Origin: Serripes groenlandicus
Lineage: Eukaryota > Mollusca > Bivalvia > Cardiida > Cardiidae
DNA: 64,000 bases
Direction: 5' to 3'
Assembly (NCBI GenBank): GCA_031761405.1
Contig: JASEVX010000011.1
Coordinates: forward strand, 35,455,955 to 35,519,954
Positions 46,022 through 56,941 of the stretch are shown here, piece by piece; position 1 is the stretch's first letter, and every line of letters begins with the position of its first letter. The notes under the pieces are model-generated. The model made no database searches, was not told the origin of the DNA, and was given only the letters and a program-made list of their open reading frames with translations. The position numbers and the translations under genes were made by a program.

Positions 46022-46118
46022 GACATAGGTTATCTATTCATTTATAGAGTTTTCTAATTTCTGACAAAATATGTTCAAAGTTGTCTGCTGCAGAATTGCC
46101 GTATGAGGGAAAGGGTTA
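46022..46118 (-). repeat. Second copy of the right half of the preceding MITE
   Basis: ATAGGTTATC...GCAGAATTGCCGTATGAGG...TTAA directly repeats the last about 95 bp of 45800-46021, including the shared variant GCCGTATG. Confidence 0.85.
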
Positions 46119-46182
46119 AATAAATGAGCTTTGTCTAGTGATCAGACTGGTCATATTGCCTCTATGTATGATGATTGTTTGA

Positions 46183-46362
46183 TGGTTTGTTTGGTGTTTA
46201 ACGCCGCTATCAACAATTTTTCAGTTAATATATCACTGCGTTTCCTGGGTAAGTTACTGCATGGTACTACGGGTCCATTATAATCTTGACACCGGCCAGT
46301 CAGCCGTAATGCTAACCCTGCAACCGGGCTGCGTGCCAAGGAGGGCAGCAATTTAGACCATT
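46183..46362 (-). mobile_element. SINE fragment
   Basis: TTTGGTGTTTAACGCCGCTA, AGTTAATATATCACTGCG and GGTACTACGGGTCCATTATA. Confidence 0.6.
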
Positions 46363-46452
46363 TTTAAAGTATTTTGTGTATGATGAAGGTTCACATGTAG
46401 CATATGGACAGTCTCACCAGAGGGTTCACTGTCCACCTATATATATTTTTGA

Positions 46453-46668
46453 CATAACCCTTTCCAACAATACATTCCCTGCAGCACACGACTCTGAAAA
46501 CATACCCGAAAAATACTGGAAGCTCCCTTTAAATGAAAGTACATTAATTGAAAAGAGTTGAAAACATGGTGACAAAAGGAGAAATTGCTTGTTTTGAGTA
46601 ATTTCTTCTATTGACGCCATGTTTTCAAAAAGCTGTCTGCTGCAGACGCATCAGAGGGAAAGGGTTAA
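46453..46668 (+). mobile_element. Intermediate A/A' MITE
   Basis: ATAACCCTTTCCAACAATAC to GAGGGAAAGGGTTAA; hairpin GCTTGTTTTGAGTA. Confidence 0.68.
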
Positions 46669-46837
46669 TGTGTTTAAAGTAGTCTGCTGCAGATTTGTTG
46701 TATGTTGGTTTAGGTTTAATGCTTGCAGAGTGAGAATCAACAAGACCCCCAAATCACCAGACGCGGTTTTAAGTGTGTAAATATATCTTATTGGAAAGTT
46801 ATTTTCATTGTAAGTAAATAGAACATCTATTCCATTA

Positions 46838-47046
46838 TCCCTTCCCATTACATACAAGAAATCTTCAGCAGACCAATTTGGAAACAATTTCTAGGCAAAA
46901 ATAGGGAAAATTTCATAGAAAGGGATAACAATTATTGAATAAAGTTGAAATTATTGTGGCAAAGGGGGAGGAGTGAGCAATATCCCATTTCCCCATAATG
47001 TTATATATAGGCGTTAGAAAGTGTCTGTATGTGGGAAAGGGTTATT
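46838..47046 (+). mobile_element. A' MITE
   Basis: TATCCCTTCCCATTACATAC to GTATGTGGGAAAGGGTTA, centre shortened. Confidence 0.55.
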
Positions 47047-47267
47047 ACTTATCTACAAACAAATTTTGATGGGTAATGGGGATTATGAAATCAATGCAAT
47101 TTTGCCTTTTTATGTCTTTTGACACATTTGTATGAAAATAAAGTCCACATAAATATGACAATGGATTTAAGTAGAAAGAAATTGGCATATTAAAATGGGA
47201 CAAATTACATGTATATATTAAACTTTTTTTAAAACTGGTGTGAAAATGTTTGTGTTTAAGATGTGCT

Positions 47268-47501
47268 TTAACCCTTTTCCACGTTGAAGTCACATTTTAA
47301 CTTCATTGCAGCAGACTACGTTTGAAAATATTGTGGCAAAAGGAGAAATTGCACATGCACATGATGAGCATGCACTGCTCCATTTTCCAACTTTGTACAA
47401 TGATAACACTTTCATTGATAGAGAGTTTTCCTTTTTTGCCTTAAAATACGTGGTTTCTGATTCATCTGCTGCAGATTTTTTGTATGTGGGAAGGGGTTTA
47501 C
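47268..47501 (-). mobile_element. A' TTAA MITE
   Basis: TTAACCCTTTTCCACGTTGA to GTATGTGGGAAGGGGTTTA; hairpin TGCACATGATGAGCATGCA. Confidence 0.65.
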
Positions 47502-47514
47502 CTGTCCAGTAATA

Positions 47515-48060
47515 ATCCAGGTGGTGAATAATACCCGGTTGCCCGGTGCCAAGTGACTGCCGAAGGATGACCGATTGCCCGCCGATCGGCCCTCACATAT
47601 GCTTAACGGTCAAGCATCAGGAGCCTTTAATTCAGACCTGAAGGTCTTCGTTTAGGTGTTGGCACTATAGGGGCCCAATCCGAAGATTAGGCCTCAATGT
47701 CCGGTGGCAAAAATAATTCCTTTGAAAGGAGGTGATCTCTCATACTACATAACTACCACTATCTCTACCCGGTGACTGGTCCGAAGACCAATGAGTACCG
47801 GAAGATTGCTCTGAGGTAGACATGATCTCTTTCGAGATGGCGTGCCTCTTCCTACTTCTGTAGGTTCTGCGTTTCGAGCACTTCTCTCATGTGGATGGAG
47901 TCCAAGAGGTGCATGCAGAACTTGCAAGGTGTATCCTATGTGCACGAAATACAGCTCAGATGTGTGTCCCAAACATGTGGCCTTTAAATGACCACATGAG
48001 CCACGCACCTGATCGTCCTTGAGAGACTTTGACATGTTATGTTAATAAACAATTCAATTT
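47515..48060 (-). pseudogene. GC-richer block, possible remnant of a mobile-element gene
   Basis: Clearly higher GC than the surrounding intron, with many CpG. The minus strand has an open frame of 96 codons (47745-48035). In another minus-strand frame, interrupted by stops, Cys residues are clustered around a DTPCKFC string, loosely like zinc-knuckle regions of retroelement proteins. I cannot name a family. Confidence 0.2.
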
Positions 48061-48580
48061 CAAATAAACGGATAATACAGTGAATCGTTCAGGTTTTAAA
48101 TATAACTGTTGATGTGTTCAGGCCGTATAGTATAATTACTCTTTAAGTCAGAAAGACGAAACGGCTAGCTGGCATAAACTGTAAAATTTAGTTGTCGGGG
48201 TAATACCCAACCCGTGAAGGTCAAAGAGAGCTGTAAAATCAAGCCAACAAATAGTTTATTCAAATTTATACAGTAATGTTGGCTTGAAAGGTTTAAGGAA
48301 TGGAAAAATAGCTTTCGAAGGTTGAGTGCCTTCTAAATAGGGACCAAAAACTAAAATTCAGAAAATAAGAAAATTTTGCCTGTAAGCCAATGTGTCCAGA
48401 AATTAAAAGAGACGTGTGCATGGGTGTTGCGCACTTGCCGACGCCTGTGCATAAGGCACATCGTGGGAGCTACGTGGATTCTTTCTGGATGGAATTAACC
48501 GGTATTGAGAATATGACTATTAAACGTATTGTTGACATAAAAACACAAGCATAATCATTGGAAACATAGTTGGTAAATTG

Positions 48581-48809
48581 TTAACCCTTTCCCTCATACG
48601 ACAATTCTGCAACAGACGACTTTGAACGTATTTTGTCAAAACATAGAAAATCTCTATAATTGAATGGATAACCTATGTCTAAAAGTGGAAAACATTGTGG
48701 CAAAAGGAGAAATTGCACGTTTTGTGCAATTTCTTCTTTTGTCACTATGTTTTCAAAAGACGTCTGCTGCATATGCGTCGGAATGCGTCTGCAAGTGGGA
48801 AAGGGTTAA
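48581..48809 (+). mobile_element. Family A TTAA MITE
   Basis: Forward, TTAA both sides; right terminus GCAAGTGGGAAAGGG is of the A' kind. GCAC/GTGC hairpin. Looks like a chimera of the two subfamilies. Confidence 0.85.
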
Positions 48810-49452
48810 GCTCATTTTGAGCCAAATTTTCTCTTCTTCTCTCAATGTTTCCAAAAATTGTAAGGGTTTCAAATGGTTTTTGGGGGCATGTTAAGATATA
48901 TATGTTAATTGATATTTAATTGCCGAAGACTATAATAAGATGATCCCCCTTGCTGACTGTGCCTTTTAGTGTTATCTTAATAAAATCAAAATCGACAGTA
49001 AAATTCACACAAAAACTGACCTTTCAATTTTAATATGATTTAAGAGGCATAGATTTAGATCAGTCCTTAGCAGTCTAATGACAGGCCATTCCCGGTTTTC
49101 CATCTTGTTCTGCAAGCATTTTGGTAGCATCTCAGGATCTACAACAGCTTTCGCTAAAAACCTTACTTTACAAATATTTAATTTGATTGTCATTGACAAT
49201 TAATTTCCAATCTTCTGAAGGTCTGTTTTGGTCTGGTTGGGTTAAAATAATTTTCAAACTTGATAATTTTGTGTGAAATACTTAGAAGATAAAATGGATC
49301 AAAAGAAGATTGGGCAAATGTTTTTATTCTTTTGTGAGTTTCTAATTTTGTATTGATGTATTATATGAACATGTTTCGACATCTCTTTCCTTTTAATTAT
49401 TTCAGATCCGTCTTGCACAATGTCATATAAACATGTCAAAATCTCATGTCTT

Positions 49453-49684
49453 TTAACCCTTTCCCACCTGCAAACGCTTTTTGACACATCTTTTGAAAAC
49501 AATATGTGACAAAAGAAAAAATTGCTGAATGTGAGCAAAGTCATCTTTTGTCACAAGGTTTTCATTTCTAATTAATATAATAATTAAATTATCATTTATC
49601 AAATGATGGAGATTTTTAACATAATTTGCCAAAATGTTTTCGAAGTCGTCTGCTGCAGATTTGATTTATGTAGAAAAGCATTAA
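49453..49684 (-). mobile_element. A' TTAA MITE
   Basis: TTAACCCTTTCCCACCTGCA to GTAGAAAAGCATTAA. Confidence 0.68.
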
Positions 49685-49714
49685 TTACCATAGCCTTCAC
49701 AGCCTGCTGAAATG

Positions 49715-49812
49715 AAGGTTGGACTTCAAGTTCAATGCTGTTTTCAACAAAATTTCAGTTACAATATGCATAATGGCGTCCAGTTCACCTAACTTAGGTT
49801 TTTCCAAGAATA
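49715..49812 (-). mobile_element. SINE fragment
   Basis: GCTGTTTTCAACAAAATTTC, CAGTTACAATATGC, GGCGTCCAGTTCACC: inverse of the SINE 3' region. Confidence 0.5.
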
Positions 49813-49879
49813 CTGACTAATTCTGCAAAACAAGATCAGACTGCAAAAGTGCACAGATTTGTCTAGATTAACACTGGGA

Positions 49880-50118
49880 ATATGGAAAATCTCTGTAAAT
49901 AAGAATTTAATTACTGAAAAGGTTGAAAACATTGTGGCAAAAGGAATAAAATCGCTCGTTTTCATTTTGTCATAGTGTTTTCAAAAGTCGTCTGCTGCAG
50001 AGGCGTCAGAAAGCATCAAGGGTAATAATCAGGTGTTTATCTATAGATGTTTTCTTTATTTTTGATTAGATGTTTTCAAAGTCGTCTGCTACAGATTTAT
50101 TGTAAGGGAAAGTGTTAA
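49880..50118 (+). mobile_element. Two A' MITE pieces
   Basis: 49880-50020 forward with GCCGTCTGC-type right part, then 50030-50118, the right half of another, ending GGAAAGTGTTAA. That TTAA is the left border of the next family A copy. Confidence 0.5.
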
Positions 50119-50344
50119 CCCTTTCCCCCATACGACAATTATGCAGCAGACGACTTTGAACGTATTTTGTCAAAAAATAGAAAATCTCTTTAATTGAATG
50201 GATAACCTATGACAAAAAGTGGAAAACATTGTGGCAAAAGGAGAAATTGCACGTTTTGTGCAATTTCTTCTTTTGTCACTATGTTTTCAAAAAGCTGTAT
50301 GCTGCAGAGGCGTCAGAAAGCGTCTATATGAGGGAAAGGGTTAA
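50115..50344 (+). mobile_element. Family A TTAA MITE
   Basis: Forward; GCAC/GTGC hairpin; left TTAA shared with an A' remnant. Confidence 0.88.
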
Positions 50345-50970
50345 CTGGACAGTAATGCTTATGAAGTCTGCATGTTACAGTTTAATGTTATTTAAGACAC
50401 TTGAAAAAACCCAAACAGAACTCAACACTAATTTTTTACCAACAATTACCAGTATTGCTACCTTTAAAAGTATTAGATCTCATAGTAAACAATGGTCAAG
50501 CTTTCCTTGACCACAAGGTGACCAAGTGTGAAAAAATGTCAAGGAGCTTGGTCATCAGAGCTATCATATTGCACAAACACAGCTTGGATTAACCCTTACC
50601 CTGAGACAGACTTGGATTAACCCTTTTCCTAAGACAGACATCTTTATATTAATTCTTTATTTTTTTGAAGTAGATTACACTTTGTATGGAATAGGAGAGA
50701 AACTGATGGTTCAAGATGAACTATTTTTGCTTTTATTTTCTATATCAAATTCTACTTCAAATTCTAAAAATCCTAATTTTACTCCCAGACGATTTCAAAC
50801 AAGACAACACCAAAAATATTATCAGGTATTTACCCTTTCCCACAGTCAGATGCATTTTATTCATCTATAATGCAAACGCATTTAAAAACAAAGAGTAACC
50901 AAAGGCGAAATTGCTCATGATGAACAAATTCTCCTTTTGCCACAATGTTTTCTGAACTCTATTCCATAAT

Positions 50971-52570
50971 TATCCCCTCGGTTACGAAGTAAGCGAGAAA
51001 GGGATATAGTAACGGGACCGTCCGTATGTATGTATGTATGTATGTATGTATGTATGTATGTGTGTCCTTCCGTCCGTAACAAACCTTGTCATCACTCTAC
51101 ACTAACCATTTCTTGACAGATCTTAACCAAACTTGGTATAAAGTAAGTATATGGTAACATCTTGAAGCCTATTGATTTTCAAGGTCATAGGTCAAAGGTC
51201 AAGCCCAAAATAGCCCAAAATTGGACTTGCAATATTTCCGTCCGTAACAAACCTTGTCATCACTCTACACTAACCATTTCTTGACAGATCTTAACCAAAC
51301 TTGGTATAAAGTAAGTATATGGTAACATCTTGAAGCCTATTGATTTTCAAGGTCATAGGTCAAAGGTCAAGCCCACAATTGGACTTGCAATATTTCTGTC
51401 CGTAACAAACCTTGTCATCACTCTACACTAACCATTTCTTGACAGATCTTAACCAAACTTGGTATAAAGTAGGTATATGGTAACATCTTGAAGCCTATTG
51501 ATTTTCAAGGTCATAGGTCAAAGGTCAAGCCCAAAATTGGACTTGCAATATTTTCAGCTGTGGCAACCTTGTCACCACTCTACACTGACCATTACTTGAC
51601 GGATTTTAACAAAACTTGGTATAAAGTTACTTTATGATAATATCTTGAAGCCTATTGATTTTCAAGGTCATAGGTCAAAGGTCAAGCCCAAAATTGGACT
51701 TGCAATATTTTCAGCTGTGGCAACCTTGTCACCACTCTACACTGACCATTACTTGACGGATTTTAACAAAACTTGGTATAAAGTTACTTTATGATAATAT
51801 CTTGAAGCCTATTGATTTTCAAGGTCATAGGTCAAAGGTCAAACTCAAAATTGGACTTACAATATTTTCAGCTGTGACAGCCTTGTCACCACTCTACACT
51901 GACCATTCCTTGACCGATCTTTATAAAACTTATTATACAGTTAGTTTATGATAATATTTGAAGCCTATTGATTTTCAAGGTCATAGGTCAAAGGTCAAGC
52001 CCAAAATTGCACTTACACTATTTTCAGCTGTGGCAACCTTGTCACCACTCTACACTGACCATTACTTGACAGATTTTAACCAAATTTGGTATACAGTTAC
52101 TTTATGATAATATCTTGAAGCCTATTGATTTTCAAGGTCATAGGTCAAAGGTCAAACTCAAAATTGGACTTACAATATTTTCAGCTGTGGCAGCCTTGTC
52201 ACAACTCTACACTGACCATTCATTGACCGATCTTAATAAAACTTATTATACAGTTAGTTTATGATATGTCTTGAAGCCTATTGGTTTTCAAGGTCATAGG
52301 TCAAAGGTCATGCCCAAAATTTAACTTGATTGAACTTACAATATATCTCAGCTGTGGCAACCTTGTCACCACTCTACACTGACCATTCCTTGACAGATCT
52401 TATCCAAACTTGGCATACAGTTAGTTTGTGACAATATGTTGAAGCCTATTGATTCAAGGTCATAGGTCAAAGATCGAAGTCAAAAATTGGACTTAAATAT
52501 TTAGATCACAAGAGAACTCAATGTGAAAATGGAAAGCCGAGGGGATGCATCCGCTTTGCGGTGCCCTTGT
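50971..52570 (+). mobile_element. Helentron-like element with nine-unit array
   Basis: Boundaries are fixed by the interrupted MITE. 5' ATCCCCTCGG (50972-50981) is inverted as CCGAGGGGAT at 52537-52546; then a hairpin GCATCCGC-TTT-GCGGTGC (52547-52564) and the end CTTGT. A (TATG)n run lies at about 51022-51062 and nine tandem units of roughly 160 bp at 51070-52500. No target duplication beyond T/T. Fits a HINE; no replication-initiator or helicase gene is present. Confidence 0.68.
51070..52500 (+). repeat. Tandem array, about 160 bp x 9
   Basis: Units start CTTGTCATCACTCTACACT and contain CCTATTGATTTTCAAGG followed by three AGGTCA half-sites at 1-nt spacing (first at 51182-51201). Units 1-3 are nearly identical to each other; units 4-9 are more diverged. 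Confidence 0.93.
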
Positions 52571-52683
52571 TATACTTACATTCATAGAGTTCTTAGTCGT
52601 CTGCTGCAGATTTTTTGTAATAGGGAAAGGGTTAAAAGACCTTTTGGTCAAGCCGACAAACCACATTGAAGTATCAGATGTCC

Positions 52684-52937
52684 AAATCGAGGGCTTGGCG
52701 TGAAACAGTTGTATCTAAAATTGGTATTTTTTTACCAAGGTTAATCACCTCGCCATAAAGTCTTTATAAGCGTTAAATCACTTTTCTTGGTAAACAATGT
52801 AAATTTAGGTGCCATTGCTCGTTCTGAGCAATGGCACCTAAATTTGCATTGTTTACAAAAGGGTCAAAATTGCCCCTAAACCAGGGTTTTCAAAATAGGT
52901 TTTGAGTTACAACCGTTTCACGCCAAGCCCTCGAAAT
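52684..52937. mobile_element. Family E palindromic TIR element
   Basis: Element 52688-52933: CGAGGGCTTGGCGTGAAAC to GTTTCACGCCAAGCCCTCG, AAAT on both sides. Central hairpin arms AAATTTAGGTGCCATTGCTC and inverse. Inverted relative to 15573. Confidence 0.83.
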
Positions 52938-53020
52938 GGGATCCTCCTCGTGGTCATTTCATTATAACAACACTGGACTGAGTAAACTTCAAGTTATTCT
53001 TTATTCTCTACTCCCTGTAA

Positions 53021-53250
53021 TTAACCCTTTCACTCATCTAGACGCTTTCTGACGCCTCTGCAGCAGACGGCTTATTGAAAACATAGTGACAAAAGAAGAA
53101 ATGGCTCAAAACAAGCAATTTCTCTTTTTGCCACAATGTCTACCACTTTTAGTCAGAGGTTATCCATTCAATTATAGAGATTTCCTATTTTTTTACGAAA
53201 TATGTTCAAAGTCGTCTGCTGCAGAGTTGTCGTATGAGGAAAAGGATTAG
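53021..53250 (-). mobile_element. Family A TTAA MITE
   Basis: TTAACCCTTTCACTCATCTA; right border TTAG; reverse; hairpin arm mutated (AACAAGC). Confidence 0.83.
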
Positions 53251-53254
53251 TAAT

Positions 53255-53730
53255 TTAGATTGATTGATTGATTGATTGATTGATTGGGATTTAATCCTGT
53301 TTTTAACCAATTGTTTCAAATATCATGGCAGTCAGTTCACCTACACATGTGTTCCTTGGCTTTCTCACACATATATATGAGCCGTCCCGCGAGAAAACCA
53401 ACATTGTGGACTCTGCATAAAGTATCAACCCGATTCAGCATAAGAATGCCGTGCAGGCTTACCTGGATAGACACTTTTTTCCTCCTGTTGATGTTCTGTT
53501 TCAGGAATCATTACTCTATACCTCTATCCCCCTGAGACAGAATGTGTTGATCCGGTTCAGTCTGTGCAGACTGCGCAGGCCGATCTTGGTCGATACATTA
53601 TGCAGATGCCATAATGTTGGTTTTCTCGTAGGACGGCTCATATATACTCATAACAACAGTCTTTTCTGCAAGCAAGTGGCTGCTTTTCCACATAGACTGT
53701 TTACAAGCTAATTGCTGGTAAACTGCACAG
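53255..53730 (-). mobile_element. SINE interrupted by a family B element
   Basis: (GATT)n at 53257-53287, GGATTTAATCCTG, GGCAGTCAGTTCACC, then family B, then AGCAAGTGGCTGCTTTTCC (53661). Same body as 11605-11780. Confidence 0.78.
53378..53640. mobile_element. Family B TIR element
   Basis: TGAGCCGTCCCGCGAGAAAA to GGTTTTCTCGTAGGACGGCT; ATAT on both sides; inserted in a SINE. Confidence 0.85.
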
Positions 53731-54319
53731 TATTTGCTGTTAAATATCTCTTTTAAAATTATAAACAAATAATTCTCAATGCTATGGGCGTGCAAAATAA
53801 TCATTTCAACAAGATGATATTTTGAGTACCCACAAGATGGGGTTTGGGTGTCAAATAAGATTTTAGAACAGAATATAATTATGCCCTCTTTTTCTTGATA
53901 TCTGATTTAGCGTTGTTTATATTAATTACTGCACTGCTTACAGAAGGTGTAAATTAGCGGCAATGTGACTAAAATCATATTATATCATATATTGTTTTTC
54001 AAACATTTTATATATACCTGAAGATGCATAATTATATGCTAACTTTCAGAAGTTCATAATTTAACTCAAATAAAGTGCGACATTAAACATTGGCCTTTTT
54101 TAATGTTTGACCAGTGAAGTGTTAGTAACAGAGGAGAAGGTCGGTTTGAATGACCAATTGATACAAAAGATAGCTTTTTGTTGAGTAATTGTCCAGTCTT
54201 CTTTTACAATTAAGTAAATATTGGTGGACAATTGGTCACCATAGGTAAACAGATTACTTTGATGGGCGCTTTTGTAAAAACGTATTGAAATCATTGTCCG
54301 CGGATATTACACTTTCCCC

Positions 54320-54525
54320 TTAACCCTTCCTCTCATAATTAGACGGCTTTTTGAAAAGATAGTGACAAATGTAGAAATTGCGCAAAATGTGCAATTTCTC
54401 CTTTTGCCACAATGTTTTTCACTTTTAGTCATAGGTTATCCATTCAATAAAAGAGTTTTCTATTTATTGACAAAATATGTTCAAAGTCGTCTGCTACGGA
54501 ATTGTCATATGAGGGAAAGGGTTAA
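54320..54525 (-). mobile_element. Family A TTAA MITE
   Basis: Reverse; short internal deletion at the left; hairpin GCGCAAAATGTGC. Confidence 0.83.
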
Positions 54526-54568
54526 ACAAAATTGGCATTCCTAGTACTGTTTAAAAACTTGATTTTAA
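54526..54568. repeat. Duplicated flank, left copy
   Basis: ACAAAATTGGCATTCCTAGT...CTTGATTTTAA; partner 54788-54834. Confidence 0.9.
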
Positions 54569-54787
54569 CCCTTTCCCTCGTACGACAATTCTGCAGCAGA
54601 CGACTTTGAACATATTTTGTAAAAAAATAGAAAATCTCTATAATTGAATGGATAACTAAAAGTGGAAAACATTGTGTCAAATGGAGAAATTGCTTGTTTT
54701 GAGCAATGTTTTCTTTTGTCACTATGTTTTCAAAAAGCCATCTGCTGCAGAGGCGTCAGAAAGCGTCTATATGATGGAAAGGTTTAA
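54565..54787 (+). mobile_element. Family A TTAA MITE between duplicated flanks
   Basis: Forward, opposite to the copy at 54320; TTAA both sides; hairpin GCTTGTTTTGAGC. Confidence 0.86.
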
Positions 54788-54834
54788 ACAAAATTGGCAT
54801 TCCTATTATGTACTGTTTAAAAACTTGATTTTAA
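54788..54834. repeat. Duplicated flank, right copy
   Basis: Same as 54526-54568 apart from an extra TATG near the middle. Confidence 0.9.
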
Positions 54835-54886
54835 GTATTAATTGGGCTGTGAGATTTAGGTTTTCTTCAGTGTTTATTGTCTATGT

Positions 54887-55104
54887 TTAACCCTTTCCCA
54901 CCTGTAGACGCATTTTGACGAATCTGCAGCAGGCGTCATTTGAAGAAATTGTGACTAAAGCGAGCAATTTCTCCTTCTTCGCAGCCACAAAGTTTTCAAC
55001 TCTATTTAATAATGATACTTTCATTTAAAGACATTTTCCATATTTTTGACTAAATGTTTTCAAAGTTGTCTGCTGCAGATATGTTGTATGTGGGAAAGGG
55101 TTAT
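54887..55104 (-). mobile_element. A' TTAA MITE
   Basis: TTAACCCTTTCCCACCTGTA to GTATGTGGGAAAGGGTTA; one hairpin arm deleted. Confidence 0.72.
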
Positions 55105-55219
55105 TAAGCTTACGTTACTGTTGGCTAGAGGTCTCATACCTGAAATTAATCAGAAGTCAAGTAATACCTGATACACTGTGTATTCATCTGTTGAATTTTT
55201 TTTGACAAATATGTCTGAT

Positions 55220-55630
55220 ATTAACTAAGATAAGAGAAGAAAACAATGTGAGAAAAAGTGTGAAATTGGTCAGAAAGCTTTGAAAACAATTGAGGACAAA
55301 ATATAGAAAGCTATCATAGATGAAATGTTAATGTTAGAATCAAGCTGAAACATTGTTTTTCAAAAGTCGTCTGCTGCATATGTGTCAAAATGAGTCTGTA
55401 AGCGGGAAAGGGTTAAATTAAAGGCTGTGGGTACTTGGTAGAGGATCGAGGAAATTTTTAAATCGTTGTGGCAAAAGGAGAAATCATAATGAGCAAACAT
55501 TGATTTCAACTCGATTCAATTATCACACTACAAGTCATGTATTATTAATTTTGATAAGAGATTTTCTTTATTTTGGAGTTGATAATTAAGTTATTTGCTG
55601 CAGATTTATTGTATGTGGGAAAGGGTTAAT
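55220..55630. mobile_element. Two A' MITE remnants
   Basis: End at 55416 (AAGCGGGAAAGGGTTAA) and at 55629 (GTATGTGGGAAAGGGTTAA); left parts decayed. Confidence 0.5.
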
Positions 55631-55689
55631 GAAAAGTACTGTGTTGAAAATACTGTGGCAGAAGAAAAAAATATTCATCAATGCCCCAC

Positions 55690-56300
55690 CATGCGGGAAA
55701 GGGTAAACAGAAATCATCAAAAACAGGGGATCAAAAAACCTGAGTAAATATTCGAAATAATAACTTCTTCACATTCCGGGAGGTTTTATATGAAACATTT
55801 TACCAAGTTAGCTCAGGTGTACTGGACAAATAGTGGACAATGAATGACCATTTCCTTAGACTGACCAGACCGGCCCTTGACATTTTTGCTAAAAAAGGAC
55901 ACTTTGTTACACCATTTGGTAAGAAGGTCATTTTGAATGGCCTTGTTCATGTAAAGATGATTCATTTATTGACTTGTACATTGTATTTGTTAAATACCTC
56001 AATTAGGTCATGCAAAACGTCTCTTGGCAGAACATTTATAAACCAGAGACCAGGCCCTAGCTTGAGTTTCTGAAAAGGAATGCTTAGGGATACAGTATAG
56101 CTTTAATTGTGGTCTAGGCATTAGTTTCGTGATGGGAAGGTCCAATAGTAAAAATTCCAGTGACCACAGTTGAGTCCATTCTGATATGGCAGGTTGATAA
56201 GTTCTCAGCTAGTTGAGTTATAGTTTCAAATGCTGCATGCCTGGCGCTTGGCAAATAGTGACTACATGCTCATAATTTGAAATGGCTGACCTTTGAATAG
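55690..56300. other. Non-coding intron
   Basis: No exon or repeat recognised. An open frame at 55840-56073 has no recognisable product. Confidence 0.35.
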
Positions 56301-56304
56301 GGGT

Positions 56305-56540
56305 GACACTATCCCTTTTGCACATATGACACATCTGTAGCAGATGACTTTGAAAACATCTTGGCAAAGTCATGATAAATTTCTGTAAATGAAAGTATGA
56401 TTATTGAAAAGATCTGCACAAATTGTGTCATTAGGAGAAATTGCTTCCGATGAGCAAATTCTTCTTACGCCACAATGTTTTTTAAATGTTGTCTGCTGCA
56501 TGCAAATGCGATAAACCTTGTCTGTTTTGGAGGAAAGGCT
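56305..56540 (+). mobile_element. A' MITE remnant
   Basis: ATCCCTTTTGCACATATGAC, GAGAAATTGCTTCCGATGAG hairpin, GTTGTCTGCTGC. Confidence 0.5.
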
Positions 56541-56941
56541 AAATTATTCAATCAACACTACTCGTCATTTCAAAGTTTGTTGGTAAGTAAAATCCACATT
56601 TGGGGACTATTGCTACCCAAGTGAATACAAAGATCGGACTACACATCTTCACGGTCTGATTACAACCATCTTTGTTGATAATAAACTAAAAGTCCAAAAA
56701 GCAAGTGAGCAATTTCTCCATTTGCAACAATCTTTTCGTCTCTATTTAGTAACTATACTTTCATCTATAGTGTGTTTCTATAGTATTACCTAGATGTTTT
56801 CAAAGTCGTCTGCAGATTTATTGTATTTAGAAAGCTTTTACCTCCAAATGTCTGATTTGGAATGGCTTTCTTAGCTCCTGTAACAAATCATAGATCCTTG
56901 TACTTGATAGATGGATTAAGATATATCTTCTTGTTTTCCAG

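Larger units (their letters stand above)
50830..52635 (-). mobile_element. A' TTAA MITE split by a 1.6 kb element
   Basis: Left 50830-50970 (CCCTTTCCCACAGTCAG, AAATTGCTCATGATGAACAA) and right 52571-52635 (GTCGTCTGCTGCAGA...GGAAAGGGTTAA) join into one MITE around the Helentron-like insertion. Confidence 0.8.
22028..56941 (+). other. Intron 1 of PRDM3/16
   Basis: 34,914 bp between a GTATGT donor and a TTTTCCAG acceptor. No other exon could be supported inside it on either strand. It holds most of the family A MITEs of the window, three Helentron-like elements, SINEs and a 38 bp minisatellite. Confidence 0.8.

Noticed and set aside
2846..54834. CRISPR-like arrays
   Set aside because: The repeats are dispersed palindromic transposons or plain minisatellites, with no regular spacers, in animal DNA.
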